Notes under the pieces: generated by a model
Seen by the model: the letters and a program-made list of their open reading frames with translations, nothing else
Told to the model about the DNA's origin: nothing
The model's database searches: none
Shown: one piece after another, positions 53,700 through 62,915 of the stretch
Layout of the letters: the number at the start of each line of letters is the position of its first letter
How positions within the stretch are numbered: the first letter of the stretch is position 1
Made by a program: the position numbers and the translations under genes
Source: Stentor roeselii
Taxonomy: Eukaryota > Ciliophora > Heterotrichea > Heterotrichida > Stentoridae
Assembly (NCBI GenBank): GCA_006503475.1
Contig: RSEH01000205.1
Span: 1 to 64,000 of the forward strand
Direction of reading: 5' to 3'
DNA length: 64,000 bases

Positions 53700-54142
53700 T
53701 GATAGTAAAGTGATTAGAATATTTAAGGATTTTTTTGAGGATTAGGATTAGAGTTTAAGAGGTTTTAGAGGAGTTTAGAATGAAGCTTTTGAAGTTGTGA
53801 GTAGTTTAAATTTTGGGATAGAGATCAGAGCATGATTTGAGTTTTGAAAAATGATTTGAATTGCGAAATGGTTCAAGTGGTAAGGATAATTAAAGTATAA
53901 ACAAAATAATACATTAAAGTTCAGAATATTATCTGCTTTACCATTATCATTTTACCTATATATTCCTAATATTCAAACTCTTTATTCCCTGATCAAACAA
54001 GTTTTATTCCTTATTTCAAGACTAAATTTCAAAAGAATCTTAAAAAAATCAAATCCAAATCTAAATAAATAAAATTTCTAATCTTTTCATCAAAATCTAG
54101 AAATTTATTCAATCATTTCTGATACCAACATCTATAAAATAA
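53700..54142. other. Intergenic with G-rich to C-rich switch
   Basis: 440 bases between two plus-strand genes. The first half (53700-53880) is rich in G and T and nearly lacks C. The second half (53940-54140) is rich in C and T and nearly lacks G. The switch presumably separates the 3' region of the DHHC gene from the 5' region of the FYVE-like gene. Confidence 0.55.
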
Positions 54143-54718
54143 ATGCAAAAAAGTGTATCTCAAGAGTTCATCGAAGAATTCATTCAAAACGTTTCAATAA
54201 CCGATATTTCTTCTACAGTCTTTAAAATCAGCGACGAAATCGACAGAAATTCTTACCTTTCACTAAAGATCTGTTCAATTTGCAATAAAAATTTCGGAAA
54301 AATCGAATCAAAGAAGTACTTTTGTCACTTCTGCTACAAAGCATTCTGTGAAAAATGCAGTGTTTTTAAGCTCAAACATCCAGAAACCTGCAAAAACGAA
54401 AGATGCTGCAATTTTTGTTATTTTGACATAATCCGAAAGTCAGTCTTCACTCTTGTTGAAGACTTTGCCAAGGTAAAAATGAATGCAGAAATAAACGAAA
54501 GAGTTTTAGAAGAGGAAAAACAGAAGACATTAAATCAGGAAATTCAAAAACTGGAAGAAGAGATTTTCAGGGAAGGTGAAGAACAGAAAAAGGAAATTGA
54601 AAGGATTGACAAGGTGATTCAAAAAATGGAGAATGACGTGAAAGCGAAAATAGAAAGTGCAATTAAACTTAGAAGAAAAGTTGCAAATGTTTCAAGCGGT
54701 GTCAAGATAAATGATTAA
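54143..54718 (+). CDS. FYVE-like zinc finger, coiled-coil protein
   Basis: 191 residues. Residues 44-92 carry a FYVE-type pattern of four CxxC pairs: C44/C47, C61/C64, C69/C72 and C89/C92. The basic RHHCR patch that binds phosphatidylinositol 3-phosphate in true FYVE domains is replaced by KKYFCHFC, so lipid binding is doubtful. Residues about 110-180 are a Glu/Lys-rich coiled coil. Proteins of this form often act as tethers on endosomes or, when FYVE-like, in other protein interactions; I cannot choose. The start follows CTATAAAATAAATG. Confidence 0.8.
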   Translation: MQKSVSQEFIEEFIQNVSITDISSTVFKISDEIDRNSYLSLKICSICNKNFGKIESKKYFCHFCYKAFCEKCSVFKLKHPETCKNERCCNFCYFDIIRKSVFTLVEDFAKVKMNAEINERVLEEEKQKTLNQEIQKLEEEIFREGEEQKKEIERIDKVIQKMENDVKAKIESAIKLRRKVANVSSGVKIND

Positions 54719-54932
54719 TGAAAGGTTAAGTGTTTCAAGATTCCTAAAATTCCAGATTTAATAGAATATGTCTTAAAATCTAGAAAATCATTTAAATTTA
54801 AATCACATCTAAATAACCACATTAAACCCAGAACAATAAAATCCTCATTTCTCATTTAAAACTCTTCTTTCTAATCATCCCAACCGCCCTTCAACGACTC
54901 CTTCAAATAATCCTTCCTCATCTCCTAATTAA

Positions 54933-55898
54933 ATGGAAAGTGAATCTCTAACCTCAAACCGAAACATGTTAAAAGAGCTGATCGAGTTACGTCAAATCAA
55001 AAGCGAGCGAGAAAGTATCCTTCGAACAAACCAATACTACATCGCACAAGTAAGTCAAATGGAAATAAAAATAAGTGAGTTAAAAGCAAGTCTCCAAGCA
55101 AAAGACAGTGAAATTTCTTATCTTTCTCAAAAACTCTCAGAAGTCGAATCAAAACTCGAAGCAAGTCCTCAATCAAACAAGCTCCTTGAAGACCAGCTGA
55201 TTCTTTTACAAGCTGAAAACGACCATCTTAAACTTCAGCTTAAAGAAGCAGGCGAAATCTCTCAAATCAAGATCCAGTTAGAATACGCGCTGAAGATGAA
55301 AGAAACATTTGAAGAAAAGTACCGAGAAGCGAAAATTCTTCTTCTTACTAACAAAAACCTTAATTTTGAAGCAAGTAGTGAACCTGATTCAAGCAAGTTA
55401 AAACTACAGGACGAGTTGGAAATGATGAGGAAAAAAATGATGCAACTTCAGAATCAATGTTCTTTACTTACTGCTGAAAATGATGAACTTTTTAAGAAGA
55501 TTGATGGAAGTGAAAGGGATGAACCAAGACCTGCAAATTTTTCTATTCATAGTGTTAAGAGTACTCCGAAGAATATTACATCTCCTGAACCTAATAGATA
55601 TCTTGTCACTAGTTCTTCGACTAATTACTCGGAACCTTCTAAGATTATTACTAGAAGTATTGATTTGACTGCAAAATCAACTAGTCAATTACCGAGGAAC
55701 TTCAAGAGTGTTCCTCAGAAGGTCTCTAGGTCTTTTATACCGACACCTAAAGCGGTTGTTCGGAATGATGTCGCACAGTATTGCCCTAGTTTTATGAGGA
55801 ATAAGAAAAATGATGTCAAAACTACACCTTCACCTAGTGTTAAAAAAAATAGCATGTCTTCTTTTCATGATGATTTTCCTGAAGAGGAGGAATTTTAG
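54933..55898 (+). CDS. Coiled-coil protein
   Basis: 321 residues. Residues about 5-190 are continuous coiled coil (repeated Leu/Ile/Lys/Glu heptads, for example SYLSQKLSEVESKLEAS). Residues 195-321 are Ser/Pro/Thr/Arg-rich and probably disordered and phosphorylated, ending DDFPEEEEF. No catalytic or known domain. A cytoskeletal or ciliary structural role is plausible, but only as inference from composition. The region just upstream is strongly C-rich and G-poor. Confidence 0.8.
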   Translation: MESESLTSNRNMLKELIELRQIKSERESILRTNQYYIAQVSQMEIKISELKASLQAKDSEISYLSQKLSEVESKLEASPQSNKLLEDQLILLQAENDHLKLQLKEAGEISQIKIQLEYALKMKETFEEKYREAKILLLTNKNLNFEASSEPDSSKLKLQDELEMMRKKMMQLQNQCSLLTAENDELFKKIDGSERDEPRPANFSIHSVKSTPKNITSPEPNRYLVTSSSTNYSEPSKIITRSIDLTAKSTSQLPRNFKSVPQKVSRSFIPTPKAVVRNDVAQYCPSFMRNKKNDVKTTPSPSVKKNSMSSFHDDFPEEEEF

Positions 55899-55988
55899 AT
55901 TATTTTAAGGAGGTTTTTTCTGGATTTTTGGACGGGGTTTTAGATTTGATAACTCCACCAACATAAAAAAATTCCAAATTATATACTT

Positions 55989-56552
55989 TTAACACTCATC
56001 CAACCCTTGCAAGATCCTTTCAACAGGTTTGCAAGGCCGACTCATAGGAGCGAGTTTTTTCCTCAAGAACTGTTGAGGCGTGATAGGTTTAAGCTTAGGT
56101 CGAGTAGAGCTGGTATCCCACTTGAACGGATCAGGAAGTACTCGAGAAGTCGAGCCTTGAGAGCTAGGCGAGAAAAGTCTCTGAATAGACCTTGAGCTGA
56201 GAAGAGGGTCATTATTTGGGTCGTTCTTAATCGACTCGATGTCTTCGGAATGTGAAAGACTTGCCAAGTCATGAAGACCTTCTTCGTTCTTTATCACCAG
56301 ACGGTCCTTTCCTGAACTTTGGACTTTAAACCCGTTACTGTCTCGAACTGCGATCGTCGGCTTTAAACCTGCCGAAAATGGAAACGAAGCTGGCGCTGAA
56401 GAACGGAAGACCTGGTCTTGTGTTTGAGTCGCAATTTCTTTGTTCCGGTTCGACTCTCGATGCTCTACTGATACTGCGACTCGCTTTTTTTCCTTCTTTC
56501 GCCCACAGGATCCGAATAAAAATGCTAAGCATCCTGATTGTCGTTTTGACAT
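55989..56552 (-). CDS. Uncharacterised Ser/Arg-rich protein
   Basis: 187 residues with no domain I recognise. The N-terminus (MSKRQSGCLAFLFGSCGRKKEKKR) pairs cysteines with a hydrophobic patch and a basic stretch, a pattern seen in palmitoylated membrane-tethered proteins; inference only. The remainder is polar, Ser/Pro-rich and apparently disordered. It converges on the coiled-coil gene with 90 nt between stops. GC content is higher than in most neighbouring genes. Confidence 0.7.
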   Translation of the reverse strand: MSKRQSGCLAFLFGSCGRKKEKKRVAVSVEHRESNRNKEIATQTQDQVFRSSAPASFPFSAGLKPTIAVRDSNGFKVQSSGKDRLVIKNEEGLHDLASLSHSEDIESIKNDPNNDPLLSSRSIQRLFSPSSQGSTSRVLPDPFKWDTSSTRPKLKPITPQQFLRKKLAPMSRPCKPVERILQGLDEC

Positions 56553-56884
56553 TATTTTGATTTTAAAGGAAATTAAAATGTTTGAGTTGAAAAAGTGGAT
56601 ATTTGGAAGGTTTAAATTTTTGGGAATTTGGGAAGTTTTTTTGGAAAGGTTTGAGTTGATGGATTATTTATTGTGAGAAGTTTTGGGGAATGATAGAGGA
56701 TTGGAAAATATGAAACTTTGGATTTTTATTATTGGGAATATTTTAAGAAATTATTAAAAAAATGTGAAATTTAGAGATTTGGAAAGTTTTGTGAAAGTCT
56801 TAGTTTCTTGTTTAGCTTTAATGTTCTTAGTTAAAAAATATAATAATCAACCTTTTTATGCTTTTTGTATTCTAATAATCAAAA
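56553..56884. other. Divergent intergenic region
   Basis: 332 bases between two divergent genes. The plus strand is rich in G and T and nearly free of C up to about 56780, then turns AT-rich before the SIAH-type gene. No ORF or RNA gene seen. Confidence 0.5.
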
Positions 56885-57637
56885 ATGGATCCAAAGCCTG
56901 GCATCTCATTTCAAACAAGTCTCGAATGCCCTATCTGCTTTGAATATTTCACTCCACCAGTTAGATTTTGTCCAAACGGCCACAGCATCTGTTCAGTTTG
57001 TGCTCAGTCTTGCAAATTCTGCCCGATTTGTCGGAATTCTTTGAACTCATCATCTAGGAATTTAGCCTTAGAGAAAATTTTAGAAAATGTTTACGTTCAG
57101 TGCAAGTTTGAAGGCTGCACAGAAACTATCATGATAGCTAAGCTAATGGAGCACTATGAAATCTGCAAGTTCAACAACTACTTCAATTGCATCGAATGCC
57201 AAAGTCCAGAAATCGACATAGTCAGTCATCTCATCAAAGCTCATGAGTACAAAGAAATCATCATGGAAACCACAGGAGGGAAAAGATCCTTCTCTGGTCC
57301 TTATGAGTCCTGGATCAGAGATACCGACTGGCCCAAGGGACTTTGGAGATTTGGAGAAGAAGCTATTATTGTCCATGCCTGCACTTTAAATGGAGTTTTT
57401 CATGTTTTCTTGTATCGGGTCAGCAAGTATCCTGTTAAAATCAGCTTAAAAGTCAAGAAAAAGAAAGAATTCGAAGTTTTTTATGTTGGAAATGTTCCTC
57501 ATTTGATGGAATTCAAAGATAAAAAGTCAGAACCTCATTTTAACTGTGATGTTAATATTTTATTGAAGAATTTCATACAGGTGCATGATGATGATGAGGA
57601 AATATTAAGGCTTTGGATTAATGTTAAGAGGAAATAA
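56885..57637 (+). CDS. SIAH/seven-in-absentia type E3 ubiquitin ligase
   Basis: 250 residues. A RING of C3HC4 type lies at residues 15-49 (C15, C18, C29, H33, C36, C39, C46, C49). SIAH-type zinc fingers follow at about 78-122 (CKFEGCTE...HYEIC and CIECQ...HLIKAH). The remaining beta-rich part (about 130-250, with DTDWPKGLWRFGEEAIIV...FHVFLYRV) matches the TRAF-like substrate-binding domain in position and length. SIAH ligases are about 280 residues, so this is near full length. It would be a RING E3 that targets soluble proteins for proteasomal breakdown. Confidence 0.9.
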   Translation: MDPKPGISFQTSLECPICFEYFTPPVRFCPNGHSICSVCAQSCKFCPICRNSLNSSSRNLALEKILENVYVQCKFEGCTETIMIAKLMEHYEICKFNNYFNCIECQSPEIDIVSHLIKAHEYKEIIMETTGGKRSFSGPYESWIRDTDWPKGLWRFGEEAIIVHACTLNGVFHVFLYRVSKYPVKISLKVKKKKEFEVFYVGNVPHLMEFKDKKSEPHFNCDVNILLKNFIQVHDDDEEILRLWINVKRK

Positions 57638-57786
57638 TGTAAGATAGGCTAGAATAAATAAAGATAGTTTCAAGATTGTAATTAAGTTTTTTATTAATAA
57701 AATATACGAAAATTGAAGAATTAATTAAAATATCTAGAAAAACAAAAGAATAAACTTAAGTTAGTAGATTATGTTTATATTGTAAT

Positions 57787-58875
57787 ATGGAACAAGCCTT
57801 TTCACCAGATGAGCCAAGTATAAGCATATTCAACAGGGGAGTTGAAAGATTGACAAGAGAAGACATGTCACAAATTTCTATGATAAGCCCTATCGAAATG
57901 CAGAAAAAACTAGATACAATGACCCCAGCTATCGAATCAATAAACAAAAAAATGACAGATCTCGAAGATCAATACCAAACTCTCTCAAAGCGAATAGTAA
58001 AGACTGAATCAGAACTAAATACTTCCTTATTAGAAATCCAGAAAATCTTTTCTTTTTTTTCAAACCTTACTATTCAAAACGACCTGAAGTTCAAAAAACT
58101 AGAAGAAGTCTTCACTAAGGAAACTTTAGAGGTAAAACTGTTGATATCTAGTCAAAAAGACTTAAAAACAACTGAAAAAAATGAATCTCAAGTCAATTCT
58201 TTTTTATTAGAAACCCAAAAAATTTTTTCTGCTTTTTCAAACCTTACCATTCAAAACGACCTGAAGTTTAAGAGACTAGAAGAAATCTTAACTAGAGAAA
58301 CCTTTGAGTTAAAACAACAGCTATTCAGTCAAAAAGACTTGAAAAGTACAGAAAAAACTTCAAATCCTTCAGAGTCACAGGATCTTCAAATAAAAATGAA
58401 AAACTTCGAGTCCCTGATGCATTCTTTAAACTCAAAAACAGAAAAAATATCAGAATTTATGAAAAATCTAAGCATTTCCCAAGACCAGTCGAAAGAAACT
58501 TCGATGTCTTCTTATATTTATCAATATGTTCAAGCGATTTATTCAAAGGTTGAAGTTTTGAGTAATTCTTTTCAAGAGTTACAAGGAAAAGTCTCTCCAT
58601 CGCTTGAATTTGTGCAAGAAAAGGTAAGGACTGTGCATGAATCTCTCAATTGTTTAAGGATGATTCAAGATTTTCAATATGAAAAGATGTCTAATTCTAT
58701 TGAAAATCTTATTAGAGTCTCTGGACAGGAGATTGGAAATCTTTCTAATAGAGAAGGGTCATTTAAGGGAAGTCTTTTGAGTGGAGAAGGAAAAAATGAT
58801 TATAGTAGTGGACGGCAAGCTTGCTATTTTAAGAGTGCTCAGATATATGAGGAAAAGAAGATTGAAAAAAATTAG
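57787..58875 (+). CDS. Coiled-coil protein with an internal duplication
   Basis: 362 residues, mostly helical from about 35 to 320, with heptads rich in Lys, Glu, Leu and Gln. Residues 81-139 and 140-193 are a direct repeat (LLEIQKIFSFFSNLTIQNDL and LLETQKIFSAFSNLTIQNDL), encoded by a 177-nt tandem duplication. No known domain. A structural role is likely, but no specific function can be given. Confidence 0.8.
   Translation: MEQAFSPDEPSISIFNRGVERLTREDMSQISMISPIEMQKKLDTMTPAIESINKKMTDLEDQYQTLSKRIVKTESELNTSLLEIQKIFSFFSNLTIQNDLKFKKLEEVFTKETLEVKLLISSQKDLKTTEKNESQVNSFLLETQKIFSAFSNLTIQNDLKFKRLEEILTRETFELKQQLFSQKDLKSTEKTSNPSESQDLQIKMKNFESLMHSLNSKTEKISEFMKNLSISQDQSKETSMSSYIYQYVQAIYSKVEVLSNSFQELQGKVSPSLEFVQEKVRTVHESLNCLRMIQDFQYEKMSNSIENLIRVSGQEIGNLSNREGSFKGSLLSGEGKNDYSSGRQACYFKSAQIYEEKKIEKN
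58027..58365 (+). repeat. 177-nt tandem duplication inside a coding region
   Basis: The first copy starts at 58027 and the second at 58204, in the same frame (59 codons apart). They share long matches such as AACCTTAC[C/T]ATTCAAAACGA and differ by scattered substitutions, so the duplication is moderately recent. Confidence 0.85.
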
Positions 58876-59119
58876 GGAATTTAGATATTGGAGAATTAGG
58901 GGTTTAATTTAAGGACTTTAAGAATTTAATGATAAAGTAAAAGATATATTATTTTTTGTAGATTATTTAGAATTTTAATGCAATTTTATTGTCTATATTG
59001 TCATTTAAAATTTTTAGATCTTGACTGTAATTGTTATTGAAACTTTTTAATACAACAACAGGTAATCAATAATTGGGAAACTATCAAACATATTTCTCAA
59101 GCCTTTTTTATCTATATAA

Positions 59120-59593
59120 ATGGAATCTAATCATCTAGTTAATAAACCAGATCAGTCTATCATTAGAAATCTTTCTGAAGAATTCTTTCAGAATCCTTCA
59201 AATGAAAACATGCAGATTTTCATTGAAAACATTCTAAAATACAAGCAAAACATTGAAAATCAGTCATATCACCAGCTTCAATTAAATATTGAAAATTTAG
59301 AACATAAAGTAAAATCATTAGAACAAGAAAACGTCGAGAAACAATCAAATATAGACCAGCTTTATGAGGACTTAAATAAAATGAATGAAAAGTATCAGAA
59401 ATACAAGCAATTTACTGATGAAACAATTAAGACAATGAAAAAAGAATATGACAAACTAAAGAAATATTATGAAGAACTAAAAGAATATCATTTGAAAATA
59501 AAAGAGAAAAAAGGGCATATCGACAAAGATTCTTATTCAAATCAAAGTGAATTGTCTAAATCCTTTGTCAAAAGATTCAAAAAAATTAATTAA
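59120..59593 (+). CDS. Small coiled-coil protein
   Basis: 157 residues starting at CTATATAAATG. Residues about 45-135 form an uninterrupted coiled coil rich in Lys, Glu, Gln and Tyr. The last 15 residues are basic. There are no cysteines and no recognised domain. It lies tandem to another coiled-coil gene, 54 nt upstream of it; the two share composition but not clear sequence identity. Confidence 0.75.
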   Translation: MESNHLVNKPDQSIIRNLSEEFFQNPSNENMQIFIENILKYKQNIENQSYHQLQLNIENLEHKVKSLEQENVEKQSNIDQLYEDLNKMNEKYQKYKQFTDETIKTMKKEYDKLKKYYEELKEYHLKIKEKKGHIDKDSYSNQSELSKSFVKRFKKIN

Positions 59594-59647
59594 TTTGTAA
59601 TAAACAAATCATCTCTAAAATCTAACTAAATCCCTAATAAAGTTTAA

Positions 59648-60634
59648 ATGTCCCAAGAAAAAATTCCTAATCTCTCTCTTCGAAACTCAATCGACTTCTA
59701 CTCCAGTCAAGACCCAGGCTCATGCGACACAATCCAAACAGACAAGTTAGACTTTTACATCTCTCAAAAAATAGACGAAATCGTAAAACGTCAACTGAGT
59801 TCATTTTCAACTCCTCATCATAAAATCGTTGAACTTCTGAACAGTTTTTTCGTAGATTCTGAGAATGAAAAGAAAGAAACTCAAAAAATCCTAAATTTGA
59901 AAAATAATGAAATAGAACGACTGAAGACTGAAAACTTGAAACTTTTGAATAAAAATCAGGACCTCGAAGCTGAAATAATCAGACTTCAACAGAAATCTTC
60001 TGAAATAGAAATTCTAGAAAACGAGAAAAACAAGCTGATAACTGAAAATTCTAAGAAAAGCGAAGAACTTTTAAATATTATCAAAGAAAAAAACGAAGAA
60101 AATGAAGAAAATAAGAAAATTTTACTTTTGGTTTCAGAGGAGAATAAAAAACTGAAGGAGTTAAAAGAACAGATGGTCAAGTATTATAAGAAAAAAATCT
60201 CTGATTTAAAAAAATACTGTCTTGTAATGTCAGCAAATGCCAAAAAGGTCATCGCGAAAATAGAGAAAAAAGCTTTGAATAAAGAAATTCAGTTCACTTC
60301 ACCTTCTACAGATAGAAAAAGTGAAGATATCAGAAAATTAAGAACCCTAGAAAAAGATAATTTCACCGAATCAAACTCTGAACACATCTTCCAAAACGAA
60401 GGAAAATTCGAATCTCTTAAACTAGAAGCTAAAAGTTCCTCAGAAGTTGAAAAATTCTGCGAAAATGAAAGAAAAGGAAAATTTTCTTATAATCCAATCG
60501 CATCGACTTTAAAAATCCTAGAAAATCCATATCAAATCAAAGACTTCAAAAAAGAAAGAAATACCCATTCCTGCGATTTCAAAGAAACATCTCCATTCAA
60601 GCCTCAAATAATTTCAAAGCACTTAAAACATTAA
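59648..60634 (+). CDS. Coiled-coil protein
   Basis: 328 residues. Residues about 70-215 are coiled coil with heptad Leu/Ile/Lys/Glu (for example NEIERLKTENLKLLNKNQDL). The N-terminal 60 and C-terminal 110 residues are polar and probably disordered. No known domain. Its stop codon is one base from the stop codon of the converging armadillo-repeat gene, so the two messages must overlap at their 3' ends unless they lack 3' UTRs. Confidence 0.8.
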   Translation: MSQEKIPNLSLRNSIDFYSSQDPGSCDTIQTDKLDFYISQKIDEIVKRQLSSFSTPHHKIVELLNSFFVDSENEKKETQKILNLKNNEIERLKTENLKLLNKNQDLEAEIIRLQQKSSEIEILENEKNKLITENSKKSEELLNIIKEKNEENEENKKILLLVSEENKKLKELKEQMVKYYKKKISDLKKYCLVMSANAKKVIAKIEKKALNKEIQFTSPSTDRKSEDIRKLRTLEKDNFTESNSEHIFQNEGKFESLKLEAKSSSEVEKFCENERKGKFSYNPIASTLKILENPYQIKDFKKERNTHSCDFKETSPFKPQIISKHLKH

Positions 60635-60635
60635 C

Positions 60636-61511
60636 CTAAGGTTTCCAAGTGATAATCCCAATAGCTTTATCAGCAAATCGTTTCACAATTTCATCATCAT
60701 TATCAAGTAAATCCCTGAGTTGTTCCAAGCAAGCCTGAAACTCAATCTTCGCCAGAGGATGTTCAGCGACATTAGAAATAAGTTGAACAGCATTAAGTCG
60801 ATTTTCCTGACTTTCATCTTTTAACAAGTCCATGATCCTAAAAATATATCTTCCTTCAATAAGTTCTACTTTAGCAGTTTTTTCAATGCTGAGTGATGCA
60901 AGAGCGAGTAATGCCGCGCCTCTTACTTCAGCCATGTCATCATTCAACAAGTCACCAAGTGGCCCGATGCAACCTTGTTCAATGACTCGAAGTTTTCCTG
61001 GATATGAAAAGGAAAGTGCGGCAAGGACTTCAGCTGAGAGTCTTTTCAATTCACTGCTCAGATAGTCCAGAAGTTTTTTCACTCTCGAGATGATCGGCGT
61101 GCCAAGGGCAAGGGCAGGTCCCTGTGCGGAGTAAAGAAGTTGCTTGATGAGAATCAACGTCTGGATGATTACTTTTTCTGACTTCTCAGTTACCAGCTTG
61201 TCTACTAGCACCTGGATGATTCCTTCATTTGCGACACTTTCACAACCTTCTCGCTGTTCTGACATGTAAATTAATGACTCGTAAGCGTTGCGACGGATTC
61301 TTTCGATTGGGTCGTTGAAAAGAAAAGCAAGTTCTTTGATGATGCCGTGGTCGGTTATGTACTGTTTGCCTAGAGATACTTTGGAAAACTGGATAAAGAC
61401 CCAGGATGAATGCTCTCGCTCGTTGTCGTCTTTACTTTCTAAACCGTCTCGAACTCGCAACGGCAGGTCTGAGGAAAGCGCCTGGATGATTTCATAGGAA
61501 TTTGTTAACAT
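60636..61511 (-). CDS. Armadillo/HEAT-repeat protein
   Basis: 291 residues built almost wholly of armadillo-type helical repeats of about 42 residues (for example IERIRRNAYESLIYMSEQ, VRGAALLALASLSI, ENRLNAVQLISNVAEH, DEIVKRFADKAIGII), about six in all. The curved solenoid serves protein binding; the size and absence of other domains resemble small ARM proteins of cilia and vacuolar-protein-8-like adaptors. Which one cannot be told. It starts at CAAATAAATG and converges with the coiled-coil gene with 1 nt between stops. Confidence 0.85.
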   Translation of the reverse strand: MLTNSYEIIQALSSDLPLRVRDGLESKDDNEREHSSWVFIQFSKVSLGKQYITDHGIIKELAFLFNDPIERIRRNAYESLIYMSEQREGCESVANEGIIQVLVDKLVTEKSEKVIIQTLILIKQLLYSAQGPALALGTPIISRVKKLLDYLSSELKRLSAEVLAALSFSYPGKLRVIEQGCIGPLGDLLNDDMAEVRGAALLALASLSIEKTAKVELIEGRYIFRIMDLLKDESQENRLNAVQLISNVAEHPLAKIEFQACLEQLRDLLDNDDEIVKRFADKAIGIITWKP

Positions 61512-61775
61512 TTATTTGCTAGAAGAGATGAATTTTAAGGACTGGGAAAATTTAGTTATTTTATTGAAGATTGTAATAGCTTGTTTGATTTGTATTATAT
61601 TTATTACAATAAAAAAGATTGAAATGGGATTGGGTTGAGAGGGAAATTTTTTATTTCTGGTGATGATGGTTTAGTCATCTGAGGAAAAAGATTTATTTTT
61701 ACCTTTGTTTTAAAAGATATCTTTGTCTATATAAGTTCTTTACAGATCATTAATTCAAAGTCAATTATAATTTTG

Positions 61776-62915
61776 ATGGATTCATTTCCAAGGAAACTTA
61801 AACCTGATAACCTGCAGGTTTCTCCAGGTTTTTCTAGGTTATCAGTATCTACTCAGAAGTTGCTCTCAGGGTTCTATACTGGAAGCCCGAGTTATAGGAG
61901 TAGCATTGAATTAGGTAATAATTCTTCGCTTAAATACCTAAAACTCGCACCTATCGCTTTGGTTGAACAGTCAAAATCAGCGGAAATTAAAAAGGAATTC
62001 AAACCTGTTGTTGAGGAATTCAAACACACTGTCAAAGTTCAACTTCCGAAAAGAAGGGTTTCAAGATGTGCTTACCTCTCACATAAAGGACAAATAAATG
62101 GCTTTGAAAAACCCCAAAACCAAGATGGAGTTTTATTTCTACCCAAAATGAACAAAAATTCTCACCAGTTTATGTTTGCAGTTTTTGATGGACATGGTGA
62201 ATCAGGCCACCACATCTCGACCCACCTGCGAACAACATTAAAATCCAGTTCAATATCCCTCTCCTCAAACCCCACCCAAATCGAAATGCGTTCATACCTG
62301 GACTTCATAATCTCCCAATCAATAAAATCATTAGAATCAAGCGGAATCGACATAAAAAACTCAGGAAGTACCTTATGTTTACTTCTAATCTCAGGAAATT
62401 CTATAATCTGTGCCAACATCGGCGATAGCCGATGTATTCTTGGAGTACAAAGCTTAAGATGGACCTTTGAGTCACTTTCCAAAGACCACAAGCCAAGCGA
62501 CTTAAGCGAATCAGAAAGAATCAAAAAAATGGGAGGCATCATCACCGAGTCCTTTTTTGACGGCGTCGACGAGCAGGTACTGCGAGTCTGGTCAGGGAAG
62601 AAAGACGAGCCGGCATTGGCGATGACCAGATGCATCGGCGACAGGTCACTGAAAAAAATCGGAGTGATTCAAGAACCTGATTTTCATTCAAAGACTTTAG
62701 AGAAAAATGATAAGTTTTTCGTTTTGGCTACTGATGGACTTTGGGATGTTTTTGATTGTTTGGAAGTTGTTGGTATTGTTTCTAAGGAAATTGATAATGG
62801 ACATGCCAAACAGGCTTGTGAAAAGTTAGTCAATGAAGCGAAAAAAAGATGGAGTTTTAGAAGTGAAAATGTTGATGATATCTCGGTTGTGGTTGTTCTT
62901 TTGAATGATGATTAG
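61776..62915 (+). CDS. PP2C-family Ser/Thr protein phosphatase
   Basis: 379 residues from the ATG at 61776. The N-terminal 95 residues are Ser-rich and unassigned. The catalytic domain then shows the PPM motifs in order: NQDGVLF, AVFDGHGESG, GSTLCLLLI, ANIGDSRCILG, SKDHKP, MTRCIGDRSLK, LATDGLWDV and VDDISVVVV. The aspartates that bind two Mn/Mg ions (FDGHG, DGLWD, VDD) are all present, so it should be active. A monomeric phosphoserine/threonine phosphatase; pathway unknown. The 5' half of the gene is C-rich and the 3' half G/T-rich on the coding strand. Confidence 0.93.
   Translation: MDSFPRKLKPDNLQVSPGFSRLSVSTQKLLSGFYTGSPSYRSSIELGNNSSLKYLKLAPIALVEQSKSAEIKKEFKPVVEEFKHTVKVQLPKRRVSRCAYLSHKGQINGFEKPQNQDGVLFLPKMNKNSHQFMFAVFDGHGESGHHISTHLRTTLKSSSISLSSNPTQIEMRSYLDFIISQSIKSLESSGIDIKNSGSTLCLLLISGNSIICANIGDSRCILGVQSLRWTFESLSKDHKPSDLSESERIKKMGGIITESFFDGVDEQVLRVWSGKKDEPALAMTRCIGDRSLKKIGVIQEPDFHSKTLEKNDKFFVLATDGLWDVFDCLEVVGIVSKEIDNGHAKQACEKLVNEAKKRWSFRSENVDDISVVVVLLNDD

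Noticed and set aside
53866-53950. A tRNA-like A box (TGGTTCAAGTGG) in the intergenic region after the DHHC gene
   Set aside because: There is no B box at the right distance and the ends do not pair into an acceptor stem, so this is chance similarity.
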